The notes: generated by a model from the letters alone, not told the origin. A stretch of DNA of 64,000 bases from JACPNO01 sp963825405 (GCA_963825405.1 CAWGTB010000001.1:620001-684000), one strand, 5' to 3'. Numbered from the stretch's first letter, positions 46,491 to 56,960 are shown. Made by a program: numbers and translations.

Positions 46491-49076
46491 TCACTCTTCT
46501 TTGAGAGCGATAAGCGGATCCACGGCGATCGCGCGGCGCATTGGCAGATATGACGCCAGAAAAGCCACCGCCGCCAGAATAACGCCGACCACAGCGAACG
46601 TGCCAGGGTCGAGCGGAGAAATTCCGTACAGCAGCGTGGCAAGCAGCCTTGTTGCCGCGACAGCCAATGCAACTCCCACCGCCAGCCCCGCTCCGGTGAG
46701 GCGAGCGGAATATCCGAGAATCCCGCGAGCGATGTCCCACCGGCCCGCTCCGAGCGCCATTCGCAAGCCGATCTCACGCGTTCTCTGCGAAACGGCATAC
46801 GACAGCACTCCGTAAATCCCGAGTGCTGCCAGCACCAGAGCCAGAGCGGCGAAAACGCCCAGCAGTTGCAGGACTTGGGTGCGATTGGCGAGTTCATCAT
46901 CGACAATCGCTTCCATCGTCCGGATGTTGGCTACCGGTTGCTCGGGATCCATCGCCCATACGCTTTGTTGCAGCTCGTTCGAAAGGCTAAGCGGTTCACG
47001 CGCGGTGAGAATCGCGATTTCGGATGGCTGGAAAAAGGTGATCGCAACCTGCGGAAACGGGACATAAACGGCGCCCTTGAGCGCGAGGTCGAGTCCGCGC
47101 TCGCGAATGTCGCGCACCACGCCGACGATAGTCATCCAACGCGGCTTCCCATCGCCGGTGCCGGTATCGATGCGATGGCCGAGCGGGCTTTCACCGTTCC
47201 AATATTGCCGCGCGAGCGTTTCATTGATCGCCACCACGGCTGTGGCTTCTTCTGCGTCGCGGGCGTCGGGGAAACGGCCTTCGATGAGCCGGGCCCCGAT
47301 GGTTTCGAGATACCCGGCGCTGACCAGGCGGAATAACACGTCCTGCCCCAAAACGTATTGCGCGGGCTTGCCTTCAATGGCGAGGCTCATGGTATTGCCG
47401 CGCGACGTGTAGGGCAGGTCCGATGTGAGGCCGGCGGATTTCACGCCAGGAATGGATCGCACACGCGCCAACAGATCGTTATAAAAGCGTTGATTCTTGC
47501 CCTGATATTTCGTGGATGGCACGTTGATCTCGGCGGTAAGAATGCCTTGGGAGTGAAACCCTGGGTCTACTGCGCGTAGATGCACCAGGGTTTCGATAAG
47601 CAGCGCGGCGCCGATGACGAGCACCAGTGCAATCGCCATTTCCGCTGCGACCAGGACGTCGCGAATCCGGCTGCCCTGGCCGATACTGCTGCGGCCTGAC
47701 ACTTGCACTTTCGCCAGGCGGATGGCCGGAAGCATCCCGAACAGCAGGCCGGTGAGAATCGATACAGCGCTAGTGAATGCGAACGCGCGCCAATCGAGCC
47801 GGAGACCGCCCGCGAGACCTGGCGGGACCATCCTTTCCAGCGCCACCATGCTCCATTTCGCAAACAGCAGGCCCAAAGCGCCGCCCATAGTGGCGAGCAG
47901 AAGGTTTTCAGTCAGCACCTGTTGCAGCAACCGAGCAGGCGCGGCTCCCAAAGCGGCACGCACGCCGATTTCACGCTTGCGCGCCGACCCGCGGGCGAGT
48001 AGGAGATTACCGACGTTGGCGCAGGCGATCAGCAGCACGCAGCCTGCCGCGGACAGCAGAATAAGGAATGCAGTCCGGGTCTCGCCGAGCAGTTCATCCT
48101 GGAGCGGCACCACTGTGATGCCGATCTGCGCGTTGGTTTTGGGAAATTCGGAAGCGAGTTGGCGCGCCACGGCGCTCATGTCGCTCTGTGCGTCGCGAAC
48201 ACTGCCCCGCATGCGTCCGACCACCTTCAGGAAATGGCTGTTCCGGCTCGTCCGGACCTGAGGCGATAAACCCATGGGAACCCACAGCTCGGTCTGGCGA
48301 TCGGGAAACTGAAACCCGGGCGGCATCACGCCCACGACTGTATATTTCACGCGGTTTATCAGTATGGTGTTGCCAATCAGATTCCGGTCGCCACCGAAGC
48401 GGCGCTCCCACAGCCGGTAACTGAGGACCACCAACGCGCTATCCGGATGCTCTTCTTCGATGGTGAACGTGCGCCCCAGCAGCGGCGGGACGCCGAGCAT
48501 AGGCAGCAGATTCGCCGTCACCGCCTGGCCGATCACTTCCTCCGGAGCTCCCGAACCGGAGAGATCCATGGTGCCGGAACCGACATACGAAGCGATCTCC
48601 GCGAACGTCTGACTGCGGCTACGCCAGTCGAGAAATGTTGCCGGGGAGACGCGGCTCTTGGCCATACCGAAAGCCGAGAAATCTTCCCAGAGCATTGCCA
48701 GGCGGCCGGGATCGGCATAAGGCAACGGGCGAATGACGGTTTGATCGAGAGCGCTGAAGACCGCTGAGTTCGCGCCGATGCCGAGCGCGAGAAAGAGCAC
48801 CACAGATGCCGTAAAGCCGGGGCTGCGCGCCAGCGTCCGCGCGGCGTACCGTAGGTCCTGATTGACCGTTTCTATAAATCCAAGGCCGTTCATCTCGTAA
48901 ACCTCTTCCCGGATAAGGGCAGTGTTGCCGAACTTGCGATGCGCCGCGAGCCTGGCATCTTCCGGCGACATGCCGCGGGCGATGTTGTCGTCCACTTCGA
49001 GTTCCAGGTGCGATTGAAATTCGCGGGCGTGATCGAGATCCGCCCGGCTCCGGCCAAAATAACGCCGCCAACCCAT
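46491..49076 (-). CDS. Orphan MacB/FtsX-type ABC permease (acidobacterial duplicated type)
   Basis: An 861-residue permease. The N-terminal cytosolic part (ARGMSPEDARLAAHRKFGN) is typical of the acidobacterial duplicated orphan permeases. It is followed by two copies of a MacB periplasmic domain plus FtsX permease domain: DLRYAARTLARSPGFTASVV with the first helices, TRTAFLILLSAAGCVLLIACANVGNLLLAR as a helix block, and RTREIGLRMALGAGRWDIARGI at the second FtsX unit. No ATPase gene is next to it, as usual for the group. It may export a drug-like compound or lipoprotein with an ATPase from elsewhere. The start lies 4 bases after the PadR stop. Confidence 0.9.
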   Translation of the reverse strand: MGWRRYFGRSRADLDHAREFQSHLELEVDDNIARGMSPEDARLAAHRKFGNTALIREEVYEMNGLGFIETVNQDLRYAARTLARSPGFTASVVLFLALGIGANSAVFSALDQTVIRPLPYADPGRLAMLWEDFSAFGMAKSRVSPATFLDWRSRSQTFAEIASYVGSGTMDLSGSGAPEEVIGQAVTANLLPMLGVPPLLGRTFTIEEEHPDSALVVLSYRLWERRFGGDRNLIGNTILINRVKYTVVGVMPPGFQFPDRQTELWVPMGLSPQVRTSRNSHFLKVVGRMRGSVRDAQSDMSAVARQLASEFPKTNAQIGITVVPLQDELLGETRTAFLILLSAAGCVLLIACANVGNLLLARGSARKREIGVRAALGAAPARLLQQVLTENLLLATMGGALGLLFAKWSMVALERMVPPGLAGGLRLDWRAFAFTSAVSILTGLLFGMLPAIRLAKVQVSGRSSIGQGSRIRDVLVAAEMAIALVLVIGAALLIETLVHLRAVDPGFHSQGILTAEINVPSTKYQGKNQRFYNDLLARVRSIPGVKSAGLTSDLPYTSRGNTMSLAIEGKPAQYVLGQDVLFRLVSAGYLETIGARLIEGRFPDARDAEEATAVVAINETLARQYWNGESPLGHRIDTGTGDGKPRWMTIVGVVRDIRERGLDLALKGAVYVPFPQVAITFFQPSEIAILTAREPLSLSNELQQSVWAMDPEQPVANIRTMEAIVDDELANRTQVLQLLGVFAALALVLAALGIYGVLSYAVSQRTREIGLRMALGAGRWDIARGILGYSARLTGAGLAVGVALAVAATRLLATLLYGISPLDPGTFAVVGVILAAVAFLASYLPMRRAIAVDPLIALKEE

Positions 49077-49080
49077 AGGT

Positions 49081-49437
49081 TCATTCCGAAGCCGGATGTA
49101 GAATCCGGCTCATCGCGTGGACCAGCTGGTCCCAACGGCTGGTCTGTTCCGCCAACTGTTTCCGCCCGGCTGCGGACAGACGGTAATATTTCGCCTTGCG
49201 ATTGTTCTCGGTAGTTCCCCAGAACGAGGCGAGCCAACCCCGATCCTCCAGCCGATAGAGGGCCGGATACAGAGACCCGTGTTCTACCTGGAGGAAGTCC
49301 TCGGACTGCCGTTCAATCACGTTTGCAATGGCCTGGCCATGGGCCGCGCCAGGAGCCAATGTCTTGAGAATCAGCAGGTCGAGCGTGCCTTGAAGCATTT
49401 CACCCTGCGGTGGTGTGCCGGTCGGTTTCCGTGACAT
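49081..49437 (-). CDS. PadR-family regulator of the orphan permease
   Basis: A 118-residue winged-helix regulator: GTLDLLILKTLAPGAAHGQAIANVI and VEHGSLYPALYRLEDRGWLASFW are the PadR signature, and the end (TSRWDQLVHAMSRIL) is the dimer helix. It precedes the orphan permease with a 4-base gap, the standard acidobacterial pair, and is likely its repressor. The DNA before its start reads TAGTAGTAGTACATG on the minus strand and may hold the operator. Confidence 0.92.
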   Translation of the reverse strand: MSRKPTGTPPQGEMLQGTLDLLILKTLAPGAAHGQAIANVIERQSEDFLQVEHGSLYPALYRLEDRGWLASFWGTTENNRKAKYYRLSAAGRKQLAEQTSRWDQLVHAMSRILHPASE

Positions 49438-49568
49438 GTACTACTACTAGACTGTCGAAAGAGAAAAAGGTTACGGAATATGGATTATCTCTGTTTCCCG
49501 ACCTGATCTCTACTAGAACATCTAATGGAATCTTCGCCATTTCGAAATGCGAAGCCAAAACACAAATA

Positions 49569-49671
49569 TTTCTCGCAGAGACGCAGAGAACGCAGAGAAA
49601 AACTTAAGAACACAAAAAAGGATTGTAGTTTTCTTAGTAGTTCTCTGTGTACTCTGCGTCTCTGCGAGAAA
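49569..49671. repeat. Long inverted repeat of the CGCAGAGACGCAGAG type
   Basis: The left arm TTTCTCGCAGAGACGCAGAG (49569-49588) pairs perfectly over 20 bases with the right arm at 49652-49671; pairing goes on imperfectly for about ten bases more (CGCAGAGAA against TTCTCTGTG). The loop is AT-rich (about 40-60 bases). There is no ORF in it. Similar CGCAGAG-rich palindromes are scattered in many unrelated genomes. It fills most of the 320-base gap between the PadR gene and the collagen-like gene. Confidence 0.85.
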
Positions 49672-49757
49672 ATGAGCCGGAACATTTTTTTGAGAATGCC
49701 GGCGCGGAGACGGCACCTTGAATATTCAATCCAATTTTAGGGGAGGAATAGAGTCAC

Positions 49758-50857
49758 ATGAGAGTGAGATTTTCACCTTGGGCGCTGGTTATGGCGGCGG
49801 TACTCATACCAGCAAGCCCGGCGCAGCGCATGCAGCGGGACTCCATCCCGTTGAAAAACTGGCCCGTCGCGAGCCAGACGAACAAGAGCGCTGCCAGCGC
49901 CACGAATACACCGGTCTCCTCTTCGGGGATGCTATTCATTGCGATTACCCCCTGCCGGGTTGCAGACACGCGGGTGGGCTCCATAGGGTCAGGGAAAACA
50001 GGTGCGTTTGGCCCCCCCGGACTGGTGGGCGGACAACCCCGCACTTTTCTGATTCCTGCCTCCAATTGCGGGGTGCCGGTGGCACTGGCTTATTCATTGA
50101 ACATCGTTTCGGTCACCCCCATTGGCCAGCCAGTCGCCTGGGTCGCGGCTTGGGAAGATGACAAACCATGGCCCGGGACCGTGATTCTCAACGCGGTGCA
50201 AGGCGGAAAGGTGGACAATTCAGCCGTCGTGGCGGCGGGTCCGGATGGCGGAATCATCGTCCAGGCCACCAACGATACCGACCTGGTCATCGACATGAAC
50301 GGGTATTTCATCGCGGCTGCAGCAGGGCCTGCCGGTCCGCAGGGCTTACAGGGACGCCCCGGGTCCGCGAGGCGTTGCCGGTCCGGTCGGGTCCAGCCGG
50401 TCCCGCCGGGCCAGCCGGACTTAGTGGCGGGTCGCCCGACTACGCGTACGTCTACAACACAGGCGACCAGGCCGTCGCCCTGGAGGCGGATGTAGTCTTT
50501 GACTCCAACGGCCCTCTAAGCGCTGGAATCACCCACGGCCTCGGCGCTTCCGCAGTTACGATTCTCAACGCCGGCGATTACAAAGTTACGTTCATCGTAA
50601 CGGGCGTCGAGCCCAACCAATTCGGATTGGCTGTGAATGGCACGGCGATCGCGTCAGCTATCTATGGATCAGGCGCCGGAACGCAGCAAACCACCGGGCA
50701 TGCGATCCTCACGCTGGCTGCGGGGGATGTGCTCACCCTTCGCAATCACACGTCGTCGGCGGCAGTAACCCTGCAGACTCTGGCCGGCGGCACACAAGCT
50801 AACGCGAACGCTTCCCTGGTCATCCAAAAGCTGAAGGACGCCCCGGCCATACCCTGA
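49758..50857 (+). CDS. Secreted collagen-like protein with a BclA-type C-terminal domain, frameshifted in the collagen part
   Basis: It has a signal peptide (MRVRFSPWALVMAAVLIPASPA) and an N-terminal folded domain of about 190 residues (ITPCRVADTRVG; VIDMNGYFIA). After that come Gly-X-Y collagen repeats (AGPAGPQGLQGRPGS; SGPAGPAGPAGLSGG) and a C-terminal domain of about 130 residues (AGDYKVTFIVTGVEPNQFGL; LTLRNHTSSAAVTLQTLAG), very like the trimerising C-terminal domain of BclA, the collagen-like exosporium protein. Two indels near 50365 and 50385, in the GC-rich collagen repeat, move the frame from the first to the second part; they may be consensus errors or real repeat slippage. Length after repair is about 365 residues. 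Confidence 0.82.
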
Positions 50858-50900
50858 GTTCTGGCATTCCAATTGACTCCGGTCATTGGAACGTGAAAGA

Positions 50901-50938
50901 ATTCGATTATCGTAATCGAATGTCAAAAACGATAATCG
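50901..50938 (+). promoter_or_regulatory. Palindromic operator at the PadR/efflux operon start
   Basis: A perfect palindrome lies at 50901-50921: arms ATTCGATTA and TAATCGAAT around TCG. It ends on the ATG of the PadR gene. The half-site CGATTATCG (50904-50912) appears again inverted as CGATAATCG at 50930-50938, just inside the gene. The pair is a likely binding site for the PadR protein itself, controlling its own gene and the efflux genes behind it. Confidence 0.7.
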
Positions 50939-51255
50939 ATGATAAAGTCTCAGCGGACCAGGATCTTTATTCCGGATTGATTCGCCTCCACGTGCTGCAT
51001 CACGCGGTGGAAGAGCCCATCTTCGGCCTGGGCATGATCGAGGAGCTGGCGCGGCACGGCTATCGCATCAGCCCCGGCACGCTGTATCCCCTGCTGCACA
51101 GTTTGGAAAAGAAGGGGTACCTGCGCTCTAGCGAGCAGGTCAAAGGAAAGTCCCGGCGCACGGTGTATCGGGCCACGCCTCTTGGCCGCAAGGCGCTGGT
51201 GGCAGCCAAACATAAGGTTCGTGAGCTATTTCACGAATTGATCGAGGGAGACTAA
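50920..51255 (+). CDS. PadR-family regulator of the RND efflux operon
   Basis: A 111-residue winged-helix protein with the PadR core: YSGLIRLHVLHHAVEEPIFG, RISPGTLYPLLHSLEKKGYL and YRATPLGRKALVAAKHKV. The ATG at 50920 overlaps the palindrome's last base; a GTG at 50893 would place the whole palindrome in the coding region and is less likely. Its stop lies 4 bases before the outer-membrane factor start. It should repress the tripartite efflux system and release on binding a phenolic or antibiotic-like ligand. Confidence 0.9.
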   Translation: MSKTIIDDKVSADQDLYSGLIRLHVLHHAVEEPIFGLGMIEELARHGYRISPGTLYPLLHSLEKKGYLRSSEQVKGKSRRTVYRATPLGRKALVAAKHKVRELFHELIEGD

Positions 51256-51259
51256 CGGC

Positions 51260-52634
51260 GTGCCGGCCAAGCCCACCCTCTACGCCGTCGCCTTACTGAT
51301 TAGTACAAAGTTTCTACTGGCTGAGGCTCCCCTAACACTCCAGCAAGCGGTGGAAGCGGCGGCGAAGAATTACCCGTCTATCCGGGTGTCGCAAGAACAA
51401 ATTAATGCCGCGGCCGCCGGCATTCGCCTGGCACGAACTTCGTATCTGCCTCGCATCGATGCGTTGGCGGTGATGAATCGCGCGACTAGAAATAACGTCT
51501 TCGGCATACTGCTGCCGCAAAGCGTGATTCCGTCGATGTCGGGGCCAGTTCTCGGTACCAACAATTTGGGTACCGCGTGGGGCAGCGCGGTGGGCGGGCT
51601 GGTGAGATGGGAGCCGTTTGATTTCGGCCTCCGCCAGGCGAATGTCGGCGTGGCGGAAGCGACGAGAGTCCAGTCCGAAGCCAGCCTGAAGCGCACGCAA
51701 TTCGAAGTCACTACGGCGACCCTCGACTCTTACCTCACGCTGGCAGCGGCCCAGGAAACGACCAAGGCTGCGCAGGCTGGCGTCGATCGGGCGGATGCCG
51801 TCGTGCGTACCACTCATGCACAGGTGAACGCGCAATTGCGTCCGGGAGCCGATTCGTCGCGGGCGGAGGCGGAGCGGGCGGCGGCGCAAACGCAACTGAT
51901 TCAGGCCCGGCAGGCTGTCGAAGTCGCCCGCGCCGCTTTGGCGCAATTCGTGGCCGTCGATCCAGCCCAGATTGTTATCGATGCGCCGGGGTTGCTGCAA
52001 TTGCCGCCGGAGAGGGCGCCCGAGCCGGTCGATTTCAGAGGCGAATCCGATTACCGTCGAGCAAAATGCCACCGTGGATCAGGCCCGGGCTCAACTGCGG
52101 GCGCTCGAGCGTTCGTATTTTCCGAAGTTCGCGCTGGAGGGCGCTGCTTATGCGCGCGGCACCGGCGACGAACTCAACGGCGGACGCCTGGGAGGGTTGA
52201 ACGGCTTAGCTCCCAACGTTCAGAATTACGCCGTGGGTTTCAGCGTGACTTTCCCGATCATGGATTTGGCGGCGACGCGCGCGCGTGAGGCCGCGCAGTC
52301 CGCCACCGTTCGCGCACAGACGGCAAGATCAGAGCTGATCGTGACGGAACTACGAACGCGCTGGAATATCGCGCTGGCGCAATTGCGGGGCGCCCGGCAG
52401 GTCGCGGTGAACACGCCCATACAAGTGGCCGCCGCGCGCACCGCAACGCAGCAGGCCACGGCTCGTTACGAAGCGGGGCTCGCCACCATCGATCAGGTCG
52501 CCGAAGCCCAGCGATTGCTCACGCAGGCGGAAATCGACGATGCGCTCGCGCATCTGGGCGTCTGGCGGGCGCTGCTCGGACTGGCGACCGCCGCCGGCGA
52601 CGTGCAGCCGTTTCTGATCGAGGCCAGCAAGTAA
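51260..52634 (+). CDS. TolC-family outer membrane efflux protein, with one frameshift
   Basis: It starts at GTG with a GGGAG element, and a signal peptide follows (TLYAVALLISTKFLLAEA). The TolC repeat structure is visible: LTLQQAVEAAAKNYPSIRVSQ in the first half and AANPITVEQ/ARAQLRALERSYFPKFALEG in the second, plus QATARYEAGLATIDQVAEAQ, the conserved helix of the second repeat. The frame changes near 52040 between VDFRGES and ANPITVEQN. Repaired length is about 457 residues, normal for TolC proteins. It forms the outer channel of the RND system encoded next. Confidence 0.87.
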
Positions 52635-52640
52635 ACGCTC

Positions 52641-55600
52641 ATGCGCCTTGTCCTCGCAGCTCTTAGCAGGCCAATCACGGTAGTCGTGGCGCTCATCGCC
52701 ATCGCGCTCTTTGCGGTGCTGGCCGCGCGGCGAATGCCGGTCGATATTTTCCCGCAGGTGGGCGATCCGGCCATTTATGTCGCGCAGCCGTACGGCGGCA
52801 TGGACCCGGCGCAGATGGAAGGGTACATCACGTATTACTACGAGTATCACTTCCTCTACATCACGGGAATTGATCGCGTGGAGAGCAAGACGATTCAAGG
52901 CGCCACGCTATTGAAGCTGGTGTTTCACGAAGGCACCGACATGAACCAGGTGATGTCGGAGACTGTGGGCTACGTGAATCGCGCGCGCGCTTTCATGCCG
53001 CCGGGAACTGTGCCTCCGTTCATTACTCGTTTCGATGCGGGCAGCGTCGCCGTTGGTCAGTTGGTTTTTGACAGCGCCACGCACACGCAAGGAGAGCTTC
53101 AGGATTTTGCGCTCAACCGCGTGCGGCCTTTGTTCGCGACGCTGCCGGGCGTGTCGGCTCCGCCGCCGTTTGGAGGGAACCAACGGACCATCGTGATCAC
53201 GCTCGATCCGGACAAACTGCATCAGTATCAAATCTCGCCGGACGAAGCCATCGCGGCGGTGAGCAAGGCCAGTCTGGTGATGCCGTCCGGCAATATGTGT
53301 ACCGGCACGCTCAATCGCATCGCCCGGACCAACGCGGCGCTGGGCGGCAATCTTGTCGGAATTACTCAGCACGCCGATCCGGCCCAAGGCAGGCGCCACG
53401 GTGTATCTGCGCGACATCGGCACCATCGAGAACGGCACCGACCTGGTTACCGCCTATGCGCACGTCAATGGAAAGCGGACGGTTTACATTCCCGTCACTA
53501 AACGCTCCGACGCCTCGACGCTGGCCGTGATCAACGCGGTGAAAGCCGCGATTCCAACATTCAAGAAAGTTGTCCCCGACGATGTCGACGTGCGCCTGGA
53601 GTTTGATCAATCGCCTTACGTGACCAATTCCATTCGCGGGTTGGCTCTGGAGGGAGTGCTGGGGGCCGTGCTCACCGGGCTGATGGTGTTGCTGTTTCTG
53701 CGTGACTGGCGCAGCGCACTGATCGTGGTCCTGAATATTCCGTTCGCCCTGCTGAGCGCGGTGATTCTGCTCTGGGCGACGGGACAAACGATCAACATCA
53801 TGACGCTCGGAGGCCTGGCGTTGGCGGTCGGCGTGCTCGTCGATGAGGCCACCGTCTCCATTGAAAATATTCATAGCCAGCTACAGCCGGGTGTCTCGCG
53901 CGCGCGAGCGGTACTCGAGGCTTCCAGCCAAACTGCGCTGCCGCGCCTGGTTTCGATGTTGTGCATCCTGGCTGTGTTCGTGCCGTCGTTTTTCATGCTG
54001 GGAGTGAGCCGGCAGCTTTTCGTTCCACTCTCGCTCGCGGTGGGATTTGCCATGATCGCTTCCTACTTGCTCTCCAACAGCCTGGTACCGGTCTTCGCGA
54101 CATGGCTTATGAAGGAGGCCGGCGCATCAAAGGAGCAATCTTTTCGTTCTTGGTACGAACTCTATCTGGGCGCGGTCCTACGATTCCGGTTCCCGCTGGT
54201 CCTCGTCTACCTAGTGGTTTCCATCGGCGTGCTCTTCCTGCTTCTTCCCACGATGGGCACGGAAATTTTTCCTGACGTGAATGCGCCGGTGTTTCGCATC
54301 CGGTTGCGTGCTCCGGTAGGAACCCGCGTGGAAGAGACTGAGCGTGTAGTGCTGCGAGCGCTGGACCTGATCCGCAAGGAGTGCGGTCCGGAGAATGTCG
54401 AAATCACCAGCGATTTCGTAGGCGTGGTCCCGTCCAGCTATCCGGTCGACCTGATTCATTTGTTCACCAGCGGCCCGCAGGAAGCGATTATCCAGGTATC
54501 TTTGAAACCTGACGCGCCCCGGGGAGAAGCTCTACGCGAGCGCGTGCGGGCCAGCCTGGACAATGAACTTCCGGGAACCAGAATCTCCTTTGAGGCTGGT
54601 GACATTGTGAGCCAGGTGATGAGCTTTGGATCGCCTACGCCGATTGAAGTGGCGGTTCGCGGCGTCAATTTGCAGGACGATTTCGCCTATGCCCGCAAAG
54701 TGCAAGCCCAGATGGCGGCGCTCCCGTTTCTGCGCGATCTGCAATTCGCCCAGGAAATCAATTATCCGACTCTGGATGTCGACATCAACCGCGAACGTGC
54801 GGGGCAGTTCGGTCTGACCATGGCGGATGTCGTTCGATCCGTGGTGCCGGCTACATCCTCGTCGCGGTTCACGCAGCCGAATTATTGGCGCGACCCCAAC
54901 TCTGGCAATGCTTTTCAAATTCAGGTGGAACTTCCGCTGAACCGCATGCAAAGCATCGATGAATTAGGCGGCCTTCCGGTGATGGCCAACGGCCGCGAGG
55001 AAACGCGCCTGGAAAACATCGCCACGCTGAAGCCGGGAACCATGCCGGGGCTGATCGAGCGGGACAATGGCCAGCGCGTGGTTAGCCTGACTGCCAATCT
55101 TCATGGCGTGACGCTCGGCGAAGCTGCGCAAAGACTTAAAAATTCGGTGGATAAGGCCGGAGCGCCTCCGCGCGGCGTGACCGTGAGCTATCGCGGACAA
55201 ATTCCAGCGCTCGCGCAAACCATCTCCGGTCTACAAATCGGGCTGCTGCTGGCGGTGCTGGTTATTTTCCTGCTGCTGGCCGCTAATTTCCAATCGATCC
55301 GCCTGGCGCTGGCGATTCTGCTCACTATTCCCGCTGTGCTGTGCGGCGTGCTATTAATGCTGCGCTTAACGGGCACCACGCTGAACATCCAATCCTTCAT
55401 GGGCGCGATCATGGCGATCGGTATCGCCGTGGCGAATTCGATTTTGTTGGTCAACTTCGCGGAACGCATGCGGCGTGAGGGTGCGCCCTTACTGGATGCA
55501 GCCCGGCTGGGCGCGGGCAGCCGCTTGCGCGCCATTCTCATGACTGCCGCAGCGATGACGTTCGGCATGGTGCCGATGGCCATTGGCTTTGGAGAAGGCG

Positions 55601-55773
55601 GAGCTCAATCCGCGCCCCTCGGCCGCGCGGTGGTCGGCGGCTTGATCGTGTCGACATTTGCCACGCTCACGATTCTGCCTTCCATTTACGCCATTCTGCA
55701 ATCGCGGGCATCTGCGGTTTCGCCATCTTTGAATCCCATGGACCCAACGAGCCGATATTATGAGCCGGTCTGA
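52641..55773 (+). CDS. RND-family efflux pump inner-membrane subunit, with one frameshift
   Basis: About 1040 residues after repair, the normal length. The N-terminal helix (ALSRPITVVVALIAIALFAVLAARRMPVDIFP, split here) is followed by the porter domain. After the frame change near 53350 (GGN then LSELLSTPIRPKAG) come the helix block FLRDWRSALIVVLNIPFALL and GGLALAVGVLVDEATVSIEN, the family's TM4 region with the proton-relay Asp equivalent LVDEAT; the second half ends GAIMAIGIAVANSILLVNFAE. One extra base in CAATCTTG would explain the frame change. It is closest to the heavy-metal/hydrophobic efflux branch in its MPVDIFPQVGDP start. It works with the TolC protein upstream and the adaptor downstream. 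Confidence 0.9.
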
Positions 55774-56857
55774 CTCTCTGCTGTTCCCGTGTATCCTGCT
55801 GTCTCTCGCTGTGACGCCAGCGTGGACGCAAAAAGTCACGTTCGCGACCGTGGTGGCTAAAGTAACTTCGCGTACGGTCGATCTGCCGGGTGAGTTTCAG
55901 CCGTTTCTGAGCGTGTCTCTGCACGCGAGAGTGCCGGGTTACGTCGAGCGCATCCTGGTGGATCGCGGCAGCGTGGTGAAAAAGGGAGAGCTTCTGGCGG
56001 AGCTGAGCGCGCCGGAAATGGCGGCTCAAATTGCGGAGGCGGAATCCAAAGTACACGCTGCTGATTCCGATCGTCTGCAAGCCGAAGCGCAGCTGGCCGC
56101 GACGCAGAGCACGTATGAGCGGCTCCAGAAAGCGGCCCAGACGCCGGGAGCCATCGCTGAGAACGAGCTGGTGCAATTGCAGAAACAGTCTGAGGCCGGG
56201 CAGGCCTTGATTCAATCCCGCCTGCAGGCTGTGCACGCTGCGGAAGCCAGCGTGAAAGCGCTCAAGGAGATGCAATCGTACTTGCGGATTATCGCGCCTT
56301 TCGATGGTGTGGTGACCGATCGTTTCGTCCACCCGGGCGCGCTGGTCGGTCCCGGAGCGAATTCGCCGCTGGTGATTCTGCAGCAGATTTCCACGCTCCG
56401 GTTAGTGGTTGCTGTCCCCGAGGAGCACTCGGGAACCATCGCGCATGGTGCGAGGGTCACTTTTGTGGTGCCTGCTTTTCCTGAGCAGACTTTTTCGGGA
56501 GTGGTCGCCCGGAGCGCGCACTCACTGGATCAAAAGTCACGCACGATGGCGGTGGAGCTAGACGTAGTGAACGGCAACGGACTACTCTCGCCTGGGATGT
56601 TTCCCACGGTGAAGTGGCCGGTTCGCAAGCCCGGTCCCGCGCTGCTGGTGCCGCGCACCAGCGTAGTTACCACCACCGAGCGAACCTTCGTGATCCGCGA
56701 ACACGACGGCCGCGCCGAGTGGGTCGACGTTAAGAAAGGCCCAGCCGATGGCGACCTTATTGAAGTAGCAGGGGCCTTGCACGCCGGGGAGAAGGTCGTT
56801 CAACGCGCCACCGATGAGATTCGCGATGGATCGCCGCTGCAAGCTCAGGAAAAATAA
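55760..56857 (+). CDS. RND periplasmic adaptor (membrane fusion protein)
   Basis: A 365-residue exported protein, signal SDSLLFPCILLSLAVTPAWT. It has the lipoyl halves VPGYVERILVDRGSVVKKGE and IIAPFDGVVTDRFVHPGALV around an alpha-helical hairpin (about 80-165), then the beta-barrel (VVARSAHSLDQKSRTMAVEL) and the membrane-proximal domain. The start overlaps the pump gene by 14 bases, so the pump and adaptor are coupled. It completes the tripartite efflux system controlled by the PadR gene. Confidence 0.92.
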   Translation: MSRSDSLLFPCILLSLAVTPAWTQKVTFATVVAKVTSRTVDLPGEFQPFLSVSLHARVPGYVERILVDRGSVVKKGELLAELSAPEMAAQIAEAESKVHAADSDRLQAEAQLAATQSTYERLQKAAQTPGAIAENELVQLQKQSEAGQALIQSRLQAVHAAEASVKALKEMQSYLRIIAPFDGVVTDRFVHPGALVGPGANSPLVILQQISTLRLVVAVPEEHSGTIAHGARVTFVVPAFPEQTFSGVVARSAHSLDQKSRTMAVELDVVNGNGLLSPGMFPTVKWPVRKPGPALLVPRTSVVTTTERTFVIREHDGRAEWVDVKKGPADGDLIEVAGALHAGEKVVQRATDEIRDGSPLQAQEK

Positions 56858-56871
56858 AGAAGCCGCTGCTA

Positions 56872-56937
56872 GTTAGCCAAAGATAACTAACCCCGCCAAC
56901 TAATTGGAATCTAGACTGTCCTCACCCTAACTGTTAG
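56872..56937. promoter_or_regulatory. Repeated GTTAG/CTAAC boxes ahead of the dlt-like operon
   Basis: GTTAG at 56872 and CTAAC at 56887 form one inverted pair, and CTAAC-T-GTTAG at 56927-56937 a second, tighter one; AACTAATT lies between. They sit in the 100-base AT-rich gap before the adenylation gene, 24 bases from its start. They could be operator sites or a weak hairpin at the end of the efflux operon. Evidence is only the repeat pattern. Confidence 0.3.
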
Positions 56938-56960
56938 ATTTGGGTTGCTTCGCTTTTGCC

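Noticed and set aside
49438..49568. Promoter call from the ACTACTACTAG run before the PadR gene
   Set aside because: The triplet run is suggestive of an operator, but no -35/-10 pair or palindrome could be fixed, so it is only mentioned with the gene.
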